A stretch of 64,000 nt of DNA from Cymbomonas tetramitiformis (GCA_001247695.2 LGRX02028734.1:1-64000), one strand, 5' to 3'; counted from the stretch's first letter, positions 57,901-61,375 are shown. The notes: generated from the sequence alone by a model not told the origin. A program made the numbers and translations.

Positions 57901-60900
57901 TTCCGGTGATGGGCAAGCTCCACACGATTCTTGACACTTTGACACGAATTCCGTCTCCATCTCGGGCGTGAACTGGTCACCGATACCGGCTGCTGCGGCT
58001 CCCTCCGCCGCAAGGCTGCAATCAGTGATTCCAAGTTCCCCCAGCCTTGCTTTCGCCGCACCACAGTTGTATTCCGTGCCCATCAAACTCAAAATGTAGC
58101 TTGCATCATCACCACAACCTGATACACCACCCTTGCCCCACCCCGCAAACCATCATCAATACACCTCCTCTCTTCCACCTCCAGTACAAAGCAGTCACCG
58201 CAATAAGCATCACGTGCGTGCACCACTGGAAGGCCGCATAGAGGAGCCGCAGCATATCCCTCCATACATATGGGCCGTAAATAACATCCACTGCTGTATA
58301 CTGCTGCCCTTGCAAGCAGTCAGTTGGAGGTCGTCACCGCCCTTTTTTCTCATCGCCGATCTGCTCAACTAGGTGGCAACAGATTGGCCATTCGCTGTTC
58401 CCCCCAACCAACTCCCCATGGACATACACTTGGCCTCAAAGATTGGGTCACTTGGCACAGCATTGTACTTCACTGCCTCGGGACATCTCCTTCCTCCTGA
58501 CGACGCTTGAACTCCATCAGTCTATTAGGCACCATGTATGTCATTAGAATGTTGTCTCCTGCTCACCCGACTGTTCCGGTGATGGGCAAGCTCCACACGA
58601 TTCTTGACACTTTGCCACGAATTCCGTCTCCATCTCGGGCGTGAACTGATCACCGATATCGGCTGCCGCGGCTCCCTCCGCCGCAAGGCTGCACTCAGTG
58701 ATTCCAAGTTCCCCCAGCCTTGCTTTCGCCGCACTACAGTTGTATTCCGTGCCCATCAAACTCAAAATGTAGCTTGCATCATCACCACAACCTGATACAC
58801 CACCCTTGCCCCACCCCGCAAACCATCATCAATACACCTCCTCTCTTCCACCTCCAGTACAAAGCAGTCACCGCAATAAGCATCACGTGCGTGCACCACT
58901 GGAAGGCCGCATAGAGGAGCCGCAGCATATCCCTCCATACATATGGGCCGTAAATAACATCCACTGCTGTATACTGCTGCCCTTGCAAGCAGTCAGTTGG
59001 AGGTCGTCACCGCCCTTTTTTCTCATCGCCTATCTGCTCAACTAGGTGGCAACAGATTGGCCATTCGCTGTTCCCCCCAACCAACTCCCCATGGACATAC
59101 ACTTGGCCTCAAAGATTGGGTCACTTGGCACAGCATTGTACTTCACTGCCTCGGGACATCTCCTTCCTCCTGACGACGCTTGAACTCCATCAGTCTATTA
59201 GGCACCATGTATGTCATTAGAATGTTGTCTCCTGCTCACCCGACTGTTCCGGTGATGGGCAAGCTCCACACGATTCTTGACACTTTGCCACGAATTCCGT
59301 CTCCATCTCGGGCGTGAACTGGTCACCGATATCGGCTGCTGCGGCTCCCTCCGCCGCAAGGCTGCACTCAGTGATTCCAAGTTCCCCCAGCCTTGCTTTC
59401 GCCGCACCACAGTTGTATTCCGTGCCCATCAAACTCAAAATGTAGCTTGCATCATCACCACAACCTGATACACCACCCTTGCCCCACCCCGCAAACCATC
59501 ATCAATACACCTCCTCTCTTCCCCTTCCAGTACAAAGCAATCAGCGCAATAAGCATCACATGCGTGCACCATTGGAACGCCTGTTGGAATCAGCGATGCC
59601 TGCTGTTCATTTTGGTGTAAAGCCTGACTATCTAGGCTCAGTATAGCTCACAGTAGATCAAACCCTGAAGAAAGCCTAAGAAACCCTAACTTTTAGGGCT
59701 CTATAAAGTGTTAAGAAGGGAGAGAAAGCTGTGATCAGATCAGAGCCGTAGGATCAGATCTGTAACCAACGACAGTGATCATCTGATCAGAATGATAGAT
59801 TCGGATCAGATCTAAGGGCCTGCACTCCTTGCTAACATGCTGCACTCTAGAGAAGAAGCACAGAACATGAGAACAAGAGAACATCGCCAAGTTGCGTGTT
59901 GCAATTGGTCGATGTATGACTGTTCGCAATGTGAAAGGACTATTTAATTTGTGTAATGAACTGTGTTAAGACTTTTTGCGACAACTACCACTCTTGAATT
60001 CCAATAAGGCCGCGTAGAGGAGCCGCAGCATATCCCTCCATACATATGGGCCGTAAATAACATCCACTGCTGTATACTGCTGCCCTTGCAAGCGGTCAGT
60101 TGGAGGTCGTCACCGCCCTTTTTTCTCATCGCCTATCTGCTCAACTAGGTGGCAACAGATTGGCCATTCGCTGTTCCCCCCAACCAACTCCCCATGGACA
60201 TACACTTGGCCTCAAAGATTGGGTCACTTGGCACAGCATTGTACTTCACTGCCTCGGTACATCTCCTTCCTCCTGACGACGCTTGAACTCCATCAGTCTA
60301 TTAGGCACCATGTATGTCATTAGAATGTTGTCTCCTGCTCACCCGACTGTTCCGGTGATGGGCAAGCTCCACACGATTCTTGACACTTTGACACGAATTC
60401 CGTCTCCATCTCGGGCGTGAACTGGTCACCGATACCGGCTGCTGCGGCTCCCTCCGCCGCAAGGCTGCAATCAGTGATTCCAAGTTCCCCCAGCCTTGCT
60501 TTCGCCGCACCACAGTTGTATTCCGTGCCCATCAAACTCAAAATGTAGCTTGCATCATCACCACAACCTGATACACCACTCTTGCCCCACCCCACCAACC
60601 ATCATCAATACACCTGCTCTCTTCCACATCCAGAAGAAGAGAAGAGCAAAGATAGAATGAAACAGATTGAGACAGAATGAGACGGATTCGTGCTGTTCTA
60701 GATGCCTTGGGACATTCCGAGAACTGTTCAAGTTGCTCTTGTTAGGACTTGGTTAGCTTGGGTTTCTCTTTGTTAGAGGTGTTCTCTGTTGGACATTTTA
60801 GTGGGGTTATTCTTTGGACTTTCTATCGGACCCTTTGGACACTTTTTGTAAAATTGCCATTTAATGGATTTTAGTCCTTCCACATCCAGTACACAGCAGT

Positions 60901-61240
60901 CAGGGCAATAACCATCACATTTATGCACCACTGGAAGGCCGCATAGACGAGTCGTTAAAATTCGAACACCGGCGGCTGGATGACGACCTGGATGACGACC
61001 CACTGCTTGTCCCTGCTCTCTGTGAAGTGTATCAGATGTTGAAAACGGTGTTACTCACCAGCGCTTTGAGAGCCATGCCAAGGGTCAGACCAACCAGGTT
61101 TCCGACAGTAAGAATCGGCACCACCCGTAACAGTGTCACACTCTGCATAACAAGTGCACCATTGCGAAGTGGTCAGAGGACATGGCATCCCTTTGATTAC
61201 CGCATGTGTCTGAGCGGTGTATGTGAAGACACCAAGTGTT
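20788..61240 (-). CDS. Giant multi-domain membrane receptor/adhesin-like gene (about 28 exons)
   Basis: Exons were assembled by reading minus-strand frames bounded by AG and GT and checking codon phase. Order from the 5' end: 61240-61059, 60567-60343, 59464-59240, 58791-58567, 58118-57894, 57445-57200, 56583-56293, 55867-55717, 53247-53159, 52998-52905, 52724-52239, 48762-48497, 48434-48121, 47435-47343, 46925-46878, 46834-46285, 45859-45830, 45726-45649, 45509-45382, 45140-44965, 43628-43469, 42755-42644, 31557-31399, 31189-30872, 28866-28231, 24305-23951, 23711-23379, 23191-22217, 21285-20788. Phases match at nearly all joins; unresolved ones are 55717/53247, 47343/46925 and 43469/42755. 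The protein has six-Cys repeats, EGF, a Pmp-like beta-helix, GCC2/GCC3-like repeats, about eight membrane spans and an EF-hand. It probably acts at the cell surface, with the EF-hand on the cytoplasmic side. Ligand and role are unknown. Confidence 0.7.
21286..22216. other. Intron with dispersed repeat pieces
   Basis: No gene is seen. A stretch near 21965-22000 (CTCTCCAAGAGGCAGTGCCC) recurs near 27730. A stretch near 22070-22115 (GGCATGAGATCAGC, ACAAAAG) recurs near 24965-25020. These look like fragments of intron-dwelling dispersed repeats. Confidence 0.5.
22217..23191 (-). CDS. EF-hand exon of the giant gene
   Basis: 325 codons, phase 0 at both ends (acceptor CAACAG, donor CTGCAG/GTGTGT). 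It holds one canonical EF-hand loop, DEDGNGSLSLSE, with Asp, Asp, Asn, Ser and Glu at the calcium-binding positions. The rest is mostly helical, with leucine-rich stretches (IVEILDRISKLLLEM). It follows the last membrane span, so it is probably cytoplasmic. A calcium-responsive role is inferred from the loop. Confidence 0.8.
23379..23711 (-). CDS. Membrane-span exon (last two spans)
   Basis: Starts at AG 23712-23713 in phase 1. It joins the previous exon to give LLVLIARFIVLLVNLAAHYF across the splice. Two hydrophobic stretches follow (TMLISLSYTALSGVAF; VDIWAILFFVMIGAQTCFAL), then a Cys- and Glu-containing cytoplasmic start. The donor is uncertain: GTATTC at 23378 gives the required phase 0. 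Confidence 0.7.
23951..24305 (-). CDS. Membrane-span exon with juxtamembrane segment
   Basis: Phase 0 acceptor (TAATGCAG) and phase 1 donor (GTGTCC). Encodes CIKCFQPWMC, then a hydrophobic span (HLVMLAASSIGIVVYVFGTP extending to FVTILHYG), then a loop and WELVMLLRRSLCAALLVLIA, the start of another span. The RR before the last span fits an inside-positive boundary. Confidence 0.75.
24306..28230. other. 3.9-kb intron with dispersed repeats
   Basis: No exon was found. 24.96-25.03 kb repeats part of 22.07-22.11 kb; 27.23-27.50 kb matches 50.6-50.9 and 51.56-51.76 kb in reverse orientation; 27.73 kb matches 21.97 kb. Between 25.3 and 27.1 kb, fragments of plus-strand open frame (LLESMEDVRQEAEHLRI, ASIIQNILTEWDDL) suggest a decayed mobile element that I cannot assign. 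Confidence 0.5.
27226..27500 (+). repeat. Dispersed repeat copy with conserved short frame
   Basis: Aligns, on the plus strand, with the minus strand of 50.59-50.90 kb and 51.56-51.76 kb. The encoded words VERIAQVRRNLARRSV and QGILSHS recur as VERIAQVRRNLTRRSVMQG and QGLLSHS. The matching protein sequence suggests that the family once encoded a protein. Family unknown. Confidence 0.65.
28231..28866 (-). CDS. Cys-rich stalk and first membrane spans exon
   Basis: 212 codons, phase 0 at both ends (acceptor GCCTCAG, donor TTCCAG/GTGCGT). It joins the preceding exon as KCPRP-ESCRGA. A laminin-EGF-like cysteine cluster follows (CAEGYTGRLCKRCSTGYYD, then CFKCPE). Then come at least three hydrophobic spans (FTLGAVVLVVTAWVLLGVYM; LNLLLLFFQIGSMLQGF; FYLQLSLPVCILVISLA). 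This is the extracellular-to-membrane transition of the protein. Confidence 0.85.
28867..30871. other. 2-kb intron with a CT-rich stretch and short tandem repeats
   Basis: From 29.33 to 30.17 kb the plus strand is markedly pyrimidine-rich, so its complement has the purine bias seen on the LINE coding strands. At 30.23-30.34 kb, units with GACAAGTCAGGCAGGGAGAA recur about three times. No exon, RNA gene or clear element end was found. Confidence 0.45.
30872..31189 (-). CDS. Cys-rich exon before the membrane-proximal stalk
   Basis: 106 codons, phase 0 to phase 0 (acceptor GGCGCAG, donor AGACCG/GTGCGG). Cysteines occur in NCIAKPGYYG, VICPSGAVCCTC, YCERC and KCPRP. The pattern C-x-x-PGYYG is typical of GCC2/GCC3-like and EGF-like Cys-rich stalks. 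It connects the Cys repeats to the ESC-containing next exon. Confidence 0.8.
31399..31557 (-). CDS. GCC2/GCC3-like Cys-repeat exon
   Basis: 53 codons with acceptor TGCGCAG at 31558-31564 giving phase 0, and donor TTTCAG/GTGCTC. Encodes CRPCPEGTFADHKGSIQC, then KTCRTGTYANTTGMVECYAC, a clear GCC2/GCC3-like C-x-x-C-P-x-G-T repeat. An alternative acceptor at 31590 would add 32 bp but breaks phase with the upstream exon. Confidence 0.8.
31741..31922 (+). repeat. 29-30-bp minisatellite, left block
   Basis: About six copies of AAGCACATAGTTCATGGCCG followed by AAACCCACC. The block ends abruptly at 31922, where LINE copy 2 sequence begins. The same repeat resumes at 41577. Confidence 0.9.
31940..32260 (+). 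pseudogene. APE domain C-terminal part, LINE copy 2
   Basis: Starts near GGDLNATT (about 31996) and continues to RETTLKWHNSRNIDRLL and HLSDHKMI, matching copy 1 (RETTLRWHPHRNIDRML, SDHMMI). The N-terminal motifs (WN, ETK) are missing through 5' truncation, and a frameshift precedes GGDLNATT. Confidence 0.8.
32261..33117 (+). pseudogene. APE-RT linker, LINE copy 2
   Basis: Two frames (to about 32480; 32469-32978) and a third (32872-33117) carry the charged helical linker seen in copy 1: IRKERDNHIKMAESHR, REYLQRHRQEMKERK, then MADHMAWSQPY and PPWLDDKQPEYI. At least two frameshifts separate them. The last frame leads into the RT. Confidence 0.6.
33092..34079 (+). pseudogene. Reverse transcriptase core, LINE copy 2
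   Basis: RT motifs in order: NNKAAGPMGVQNEILKNM, YRPIALLDCLFKLYTTIL, QAQEGSREKHNT, then motif A in VAYIDFENAYWSVDHGK, motif B QGDSMSPLLFILYMEP, and motif C TFVDDLMLAA (an F-x-D-D variant). The frame runs to 33964 and then shifts; INPNKS-like sequence (VNPNKSEVTGV) and SYKYLG follow in another frame up to the transposon at 34080. This RT would copy the element RNA at the nicked target. No intact frame remains through the whole domain. Confidence 0.9.
34382..34627 (+). CDS. Small basic ORF inside the Mutator-like element
   Basis: An 81-codon ATG frame, MTDSDDEVATPQVKRSKVEK at the start, then a Lys/Arg-rich stretch. It has an acidic N-terminus followed by a nuclear-localisation-like basic region. 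No family is recognised. It may be a remnant of a transposon-encoded exon. Nothing else coding is evident from 34628 to 35830. Confidence 0.3.
   Translation: MTDSDDEVATPQVKRSKVEKRRRVGRINRRNYNKNQKLLRWKVAALQCCQQKAAKKSDKAKHFKMKVSTQKKTFQPAEGWS
35835..36110 (+). repeat. Degenerate short tandem repeat in the Mutator-like element
   Basis: GGTGGTGTTGGAGTCGGGGC and close variants recur roughly every 30-40 bp. The complement reads as repeats of LSPDSNTT, which explains open frames there without implying a gene. Confidence 0.7.
36463..37495 (+). CDS. RT C-terminal part, LINE copy 2
   Basis: After the transposon, the frame continues MHLNVVGCW and then EYSLNTAILGKLRYGIHLG, TRAVYVQEIYSGLKE and NTLRKLNAIQEYG, aligned throughout with 13815-15097 of copy 1. 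It ends at TAG 37493-37495. This is the thumb and post-RT segment, of unknown fold. Conservation over 330 residues between copies shows it was under selection as protein. Confidence 0.75.
37543..38196 (+). CDS. Chromodomain-like module, LINE copy 2
   Basis: A 217-codon frame. At about 37913-38065 it reads HIWVVRLLTRRQCL, then MTQYKVLWEGVMQETWSEEE and TIRHYM. This follows the chromodomain pattern: first strand, Y-x-V-x-W-x-G, TW-x-x-EE, terminal helix. The aromatic positions W, Y and W are present. Copy 1 conserves the same positions. The upstream part (ICRLHNEGKTVREILRSL) is a conserved helical linker. Chromodomains bind methylated histone tails; that in a LINE would favour heterochromatin targeting, which is inference. 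Confidence 0.6.
   Translation: MQSHKNGPIQNHTVNISTLRRVEGGKWPQEICRLHNEGKTVREILRSLSPHALAGTPKHFQLTGIQWTEEECKHIGIDVEDEGEEVKTTTAKMVKREEKNNTKEKWVNVEDPTAREMEERTMEHKHIWVVRLLTRRQCLINPEEPDTKMTQYKVLWEGVMQETWSEEETIRHYMTETGALAQQAWEALKQEMWNRNTETEKSQGHREQLAGRPRNTH
38290..39090 (+). pseudogene. PCIF1-like methyltransferase-like module, LINE copy 2
   Basis: Motifs match copy 1 and the PCIF1 catalytic domain: YCYEQSGSLIGIIW, TEVFASPLNVH, FGAEGSAWE, GAYQVNPEYTAEDLHKALEK, GVGIYPVYAKSPYRKIL, GYTVHELPRI, FTFVPPDHW, and then ILIVANPEGWAKH. NPEY replaces the NPPF of PCIF1, as in copy 1. Two in-frame TGA codons interrupt it (38566-38568, where copy 1 has Trp; 39001-39003, where copy 1 has Cys). Length and motif order are near those of the family domain. 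Confidence 0.62.
39107..40469 (+). pseudogene. RNase H domain and acidic hinge, LINE copy 2
   Basis: MVYTDGSRR, VNKAELMAVLMAL and VCTDSLNSLYQI lie in the frame to 39946. After a frameshift, KVKAHVGIAGNEEADRVARAA follows in the frame from 39963. All the acidic residues and the His of the RNase H site are thus present but split. The second frame continues into an acidic Glu-rich hinge (MTEEELQEMMTDMQEREEE) that ends at 40469. Confidence 0.85.
40457..41497 (+). CDS. CCHC finger and restriction-like endonuclease, LINE copy 2
   Basis: A single 346-codon frame. IHDISNGFWKTRNQQEI, then a CCHC-type finger (CPPCRQNY ... AHVLGGCEQ, near 40790-40860), then the RLE core: HYVDIVMVEG, HVIEVTHTKDMEWETALKRK, KYTPLVKLL and LHVIAIGHTG. 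It ends TGYATSIYRLYRR and TAA at 41495-41497. RLE-type LINE endonucleases cleave the target strand; with the APE it makes this a dual-endonuclease element. This is the best-preserved module of copy 2. Confidence 0.8.
   Translation: MGYINIQGKTRRTDGGANTTTQEHETHKKRKERQEREHTRVKRIRIAEKEQPEEYMTHLIGDTAIHDISNGFWKTRNQQEIRTILKSRYKVLPARKYVKAERRNKGHRCPPCRQNYQVYAKGCLIKPAHVLGGCEQAEMRKMYIKRADDTTRAIAEALKKGRKGGCIIKTHAGKKGAKEKVGSPKMGYILERGQCRIDGRNNPGSAHGKDNIPHYVDIVMVEGLEHKKITYQYTKQQARKEVTHVHVIEVTHTKDMEWETALKRKFEKYTPLVKLLKEEEFKATLHVIAIGHTGTIYEHTRRIMGKHMGFNRQEAKTLINKIHSITTGYATSIYRLYRRITDRAPD
41498..41576 (+). other. 3' UTR of LINE copy 2 with two hairpins
   Basis: Hairpin 1: AGAGGG 41507-41512, 7-nt loop, CCCTCT 41520-41525. 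Hairpin 2: ACAACCT 41540-41546, tetraloop GAAA, AGGTTGT 41551-41557. A TTTA-rich tail ends at about 41576. Placement and length equal those in copy 1. Confidence 0.75.
41577..42230 (+). repeat. 29-30-bp minisatellite, right block
   Basis: More than 20 copies of CATAGGTCATGGCGGAAACC and CACCAAGCA-type units, the same repeat as 31741-31922. Point differences (GGCGG or GGCCG; GTTCATG or GGTCATG) show it is an old array. LINE copy 2 splits it. Confidence 0.9.
42644..42755 (-). CDS. GCC2/GCC3-like Cys exon
   Basis: Acceptor ATGTGACAG, donor CATAAG/GTACGT. Encodes TCPAGTYIDGSKNECTPC, then GQTRCIQCHK, a clear C-P-x-G-T-Y and C-x-x-C repeat. It ends in phase 0. Its start needs two bases, but the preceding exon ends in phase 0, so an unseen exon or a different splice site lies between. 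Confidence 0.75.
42756..43468. other. Intron without recognisable features
   Basis: No exon, repeat array or RNA gene is seen. A small missing exon is possible here, because the codon phases of the flanking exons do not match. Confidence 0.4.
43469..43628 (-). CDS. Exon ending the beta-helix and starting the Cys repeats
   Basis: Acceptor GATGCAG, donor TGCTAT/GTACGT. It joins in phase 2 as GVAR-FEAMAMIGKP. Encodes LIVVNSYGTTVSAFFTVTL, then CYPGELLSDDGLSCY, the start of a C-x-PGE Cys repeat. The first 30 bases or so and the acceptor are the source of the tandem repeats in the upstream intron. Confidence 0.8.
43618..44870. repeat. Intronic tandem arrays carrying copies of a splice acceptor
   Basis: Array 1: about 50-bp units at 43.63-43.75 kb and 44.34-44.80 kb. 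On the gene strand each contains GATGCAGGTTTTGAAGCGAT, matching the acceptor and first bases of the 43469-43628 exon. Array 2: 56-bp units at 43.87-44.26 kb (TACTCCAATTATTTCCATG; starts at 43881, 43937, 43993, 44049 and 44105). The flank near 43.76-43.82 kb is repeated at 44.81-44.87 kb. No other gene is present. Confidence 0.8.
44965..45140 (-). CDS. Beta-helix region exon
   Basis: Phase 0 acceptor (TTGCAG), phase 2 donor (GCCAG/GTCCTT). Encodes EFNMASGDYFPSWIAVGTD, then KLSIGCVSCADPRTAVQIGN. It follows the SEQ end of the previous exon and links the GGG-type beta-helix turns to the Cys repeats. Confidence 0.8.
45382..45509 (-). CDS. Beta-helix turn exon
   Basis: Phase 1 to phase 0. It joins upstream as HNVAG-SGGGGLFLNSDVQC. 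Encodes CSYCFFMRNTALYGDSEGGP. The pattern GGGLFL followed by NTA is that of chlamydial-Pmp-like parallel beta-helix repeats. Confidence 0.8.
45649..45726 (-). CDS. Beta-helix turn exon
   Basis: 78 bp, phase 1 to phase 1 (acceptor TCCTACAG, donor GCCG/GTAAAC). Encodes GGLEIIGEEAQNLNLNLLRL, then QHNVA. One complete helix turn of the N-x-A type. Confidence 0.8.
45830..45859 (-). CDS. 30-bp microexon in the beta-helix
   Basis: Acceptor AAGTTAG, donor GTAG/GTCACT, phase 1 to phase 1. Encodes GGAYLCGGV. Joined to its neighbours it gives NVALSNGGGAYLCGGVGGGL, a good N-x-A-x-x-GGG pattern. Support is the phase match at both sides and the motif restored. Confidence 0.55.
   Translation of the reverse strand, partial: EVVLICAVV
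46285..46834 (-). CDS. Main Pmp-like beta-helix exon
   Basis: About 183 codons. Several N-x-A then GGG turns: VVSNNQARSGGGISM, GNIGGSGSGGGVE, TFENNSAHGHGGGIYA, AAKRNSAIDGGGLQI, ESNTATLRGGGAFL, ARNYANSGGGFLL. This is the signature of right-handed parallel beta-helix (Pmp-type) repeats, usually extracellular. It ends in phase 1 before the microexon. The start at 46834 is less certain. Confidence 0.9.
46878..46925 (-). CDS. Possible 48-bp beta-helix exon
   Basis: Acceptor TTCACAG and donor CTG/GTCAAG bound LSNLSIHVGANITPDL in phase 0, which fits the next exon. The intron after it would be only 43 bp, and its phase does not match the exon at 47343-47435, so this exon is tentative. Confidence 0.3.
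47343..47435 (-). CDS. Beta-helix turn exon
   Basis: 93 bp with acceptor GTCCACAG and donor TCAGCAG/GTAGAG. It joins upstream in phase 2 as NENQNL-IRGEAVQFVDGW. Encodes VGNNRAMSNGGGVAGLFS, a clear N-x-A-x-x-GGG turn. A following exon with matching phase was not found. Confidence 0.75.
47436..48120. other. Intron, no recognisable features
   Basis: No exon or repeat array is seen, apart from a short direct repeat near 47.55-47.64 kb (AATTCGCTCAACACCG twice). Confidence 0.5.
48121..48434 (-). CDS. Beta-helix exon
   Basis: Joins upstream as LRHVE-ESTPLVQSLIGGSG in phase 0 and ends at a strong donor CTT/GTGAGTAA in phase 2. Encodes NIAGMGCAGIHVFKTETI, ITVRDNVAKMDGGGMCV and VVVTGNVAGGSGAGMHI, three beta-helix turns. 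Confidence 0.85.
48497..48762 (-). CDS. Beta-helix exon
   Basis: Acceptor TGCTTCAG, donor GTTGAG/GTGATG, phase 1 to phase 0. It joins upstream as FRGGAGIDTDRC. Encodes VTITNTLVLDNHVIDG, AILKNSAGLRIRGGTVDFFN and EDAGIGLYNLDLNN. The intron to the next exon is about 62 bp. Confidence 0.8.
49290..51760. repeat. Composite intronic repeat, at least six partial copies
   Basis: A segment of about 150 bp (TTGGACCGACTCCTTTGGCA, TAGCCACAGAAGA, CACCGGGGATCAAAGGATTC, GAGCTCACTCGTGAAGAATG) occurs near 49.49, 49.94, 50.16, 50.94 and 51.22 kb, with a partial copy near 50.88 kb. Between copies lie segments matching 27.23-27.50 kb in reverse. On the minus strand one copy leaves a 230-codon frame (50209-50901), which may be the old coding strand of the element. 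Confidence 0.75.
51905..51940 (+). repeat. GA/GT microsatellite
   Basis: A run of GAGAGA units followed by GTGTGT, within the intron. Confidence 0.9.
52239..52724 (-). CDS. N-terminal beta-helix exon
   Basis: 162 codons, phase 1 to phase 1 (acceptor TTTAACAG, donor TTCGAG/GTACTC). It joins upstream as EIDAG-TYTGEDNIGLDLY. The end has helix turns (IFDCNFSVERPFIAARGMAF, CFAESGSGVLLISVEH, IFQKNVATFRG). An internal stretch rich in Pro and Asp (NWDLPLPDPMHTA) is a loop or insert. Confidence 0.85.
52905..52998 (-). CDS. Beta-helix capping exon
   Basis: Phase 0 to phase 1 (acceptor CTTGCAG, donor GATGCTG/GTATGC). Encodes ADLENLREFVKIANDES and GVYEVVAEIDAG, the helix-strand start common at the N-terminus of pectin-lyase-like beta-helices. 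Confidence 0.8.
53159..53247 (-). CDS. Tentative exon upstream of the beta-helix
   Basis: Acceptor TACCTCCAG, donor ACGAAG/GTGGTT. Encodes WYISIVAALLDANEMMSPTA and ends in phase 0, which fits the next exon. Its start phase does not match the EGF exon, so an intervening exon may be missing. Confidence 0.45.
53248..55716. other. Intron with a 42-bp minisatellite
   Basis: Apart from the minisatellite at 54.52-55.13 kb no feature is seen. Short open frames on both strands near 53.8-54.2 kb show no recognisable protein. Confidence 0.5.
54520..55128 (+). repeat. 42-bp minisatellite, about 14 copies
   Basis: Unit AAGTGGGAGTCCAAGGGTAG, then CCACCATCATGGCACC. Starts such as 54561 and 54603 show a 42-bp period. 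The plus strand reads as a 14-residue repeat (SSGSPRVATIMAP). A few units are one base shorter, breaking that frame, so it is not a gene. Confidence 0.9.
55717..55867 (-). CDS. EGF-like exon
   Basis: Acceptor GATTCTGCAG, donor GACGTCGG/GTAAAA. It joins upstream in phase 1 as EDAG-VDASWLG. Encodes DTCSGHGACVPNALKDDLIC, then GCDVG, an EGF-like pattern (C-S-G-H-G-x-C ... C-x-C-x-x-G) of extracellular proteins. Confidence 0.85.
55940..56222. repeat. 95-bp tandem repeat, three copies
   Basis: Copies starting with GTATGCAG at 55941, 56036 and 56131, a period of exactly 95 bp. They contain CACCATGCTCCTGTGAGC and TGTGGCTGCTGTT. The array lies in the intron before the EGF exon. Confidence 0.9.
56293..56583 (-). 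CDS. 97-codon exon of unknown fold before the EGF module
   Basis: Acceptor GGGTCCCAG, donor GGAG/GTAAAG; phase 1 at both ends, agreeing with both neighbours. Encodes GTPNFSPAPCMDQDLTGTG, WRAYCGRPLG and CEVKTIGTFQKYQGDILEY. It looks like a small extracellular beta domain with three Cys; I do not recognise the family. Confidence 0.75.
56584..57199. other. Intron, no recognisable features
   Basis: No exon, repeat array or RNA gene was seen in this 616-bp intron. Confidence 0.5.
57200..57445 (-). CDS. Six-Cys (ShK-like) exon, copy 5, with Pro-rich linker
   Basis: 82 codons, phase 1 to phase 1 (acceptor TATCAG, donor GGAG/GTATTT). Cysteines follow the tandem exons upstream and end CQESCGAC. The tail differs: SNPPSPPAVPSG, a proline-rich linker. 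It is the last and most diverged copy of the tandem series. Confidence 0.85.
57894..58118 (-). CDS. Six-Cys (ShK-like) exon, copy 4
   Basis: 75 codons, phase 1 to phase 1 (acceptor TATCAG, donor TCGG/GTGAGC). The Cys are in GCGDD, YNC, TDC, SKC, ESC and GAC. The spacing C-x3-C-x2-C at the end is that of ShK-like domains. Extracellular, probably disulfide-bonded. Confidence 0.85.
58567..58791 (-). CDS. Six-Cys (ShK-like) exon, copy 3
   Basis: Identical layout, exactly 673 bp upstream of copy 4. It differs at a few residues (TEC for TDC; AADIGDQF for AAGIGDQF). Confidence 0.85.
59240..59464 (-). CDS. Six-Cys (ShK-like) exon, copy 2
   Basis: Identical layout, exactly 673 bp upstream of copy 3. 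It shares TEC and AADIGDQF with copy 3. Confidence 0.85.
59580..60005. mobile_element. 430-bp insertion in one repeat unit
   Basis: Absent from the other units. Short inverted ends: TTGGAAT at 59584-59590 and ATTCCAA at 59998-60004. The inside has several GATCAGATC-like words and no gene. A small non-autonomous DNA element is likely; the target duplication is unclear. Confidence 0.6.
60343..60567 (-). CDS. Six-Cys (ShK-like) exon, copy 1
   Basis: Same exon as copy 4 (TDC, AAGIGDQF, SKC). It lies 1103 bp from copy 2 because a 430-bp element was inserted in the repeat unit. It joins the upstream exon in phase 1 (SQSAG-GCGDDAS). Confidence 0.85.
60634..60876. mobile_element. 243-bp insertion with 13-bp target duplication
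   Basis: CTTCCACATCCAG occurs at 60621-60633 and 60877-60889, and the flanks outside match the 673-bp repeat unit. The insert has no inverted ends and no coding. Part of it (TTTGGACACTTTTT) also occurs near 61.33 kb. A long, non-fixed duplication suggests a retroposed SINE-like sequence. Confidence 0.6.
61059..61240 (-). CDS. Cys-rich exon at the 5' end of the giant gene
   Basis: 182 bp. Strong donor GCTG/GTGAGTAA in phase 1, matching the first ShK-like exon. Encodes TLGVFTYTAQTHAVIKGM, then CPLTTSQWCTCYAEC and YCRKPGWSDPWHG. The acceptor TTTCAAG at 61241-61247 gives phase 2, the phase at which the hydrolase exon would end if spliced at GTGAGTAA. If not spliced to the hydrolase, the start exon of the giant gene remains unknown. 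Confidence 0.55.
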
Positions 61241-61375
61241 CTTGAAACAGCGTACAAAAGATTCAGTGAGAGCTCGAACAATCGTTGGAAGCACAACTTT
61301 CATATGACTCTATGGACCTTCTTTCGAACTATTTGGACACTTTTTATAAAAGCGCGTTGTATTGGAGTTACTCAC

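Larger units (their letters stand above)
57200..60640 (-). repeat. 673-bp tandem duplication carrying one exon per unit
   Basis: Exon plus intron is repeated with a period of 673 bp (57894, 58567, 59240), near 690 bp to the 57.2-kb copy and 1103 bp across the insertion. Intron sequence is almost identical between units, including a stretch that reads MLRLLYAAFQWCTHVML on the gene strand. High intron identity implies recent or homogenised duplication. Confidence 0.92.

Noticed and set aside
59685..59705. Telomere-like CCCTAA words (also near 11905)
   Set aside because: Single occurrences only, with no tandem array.
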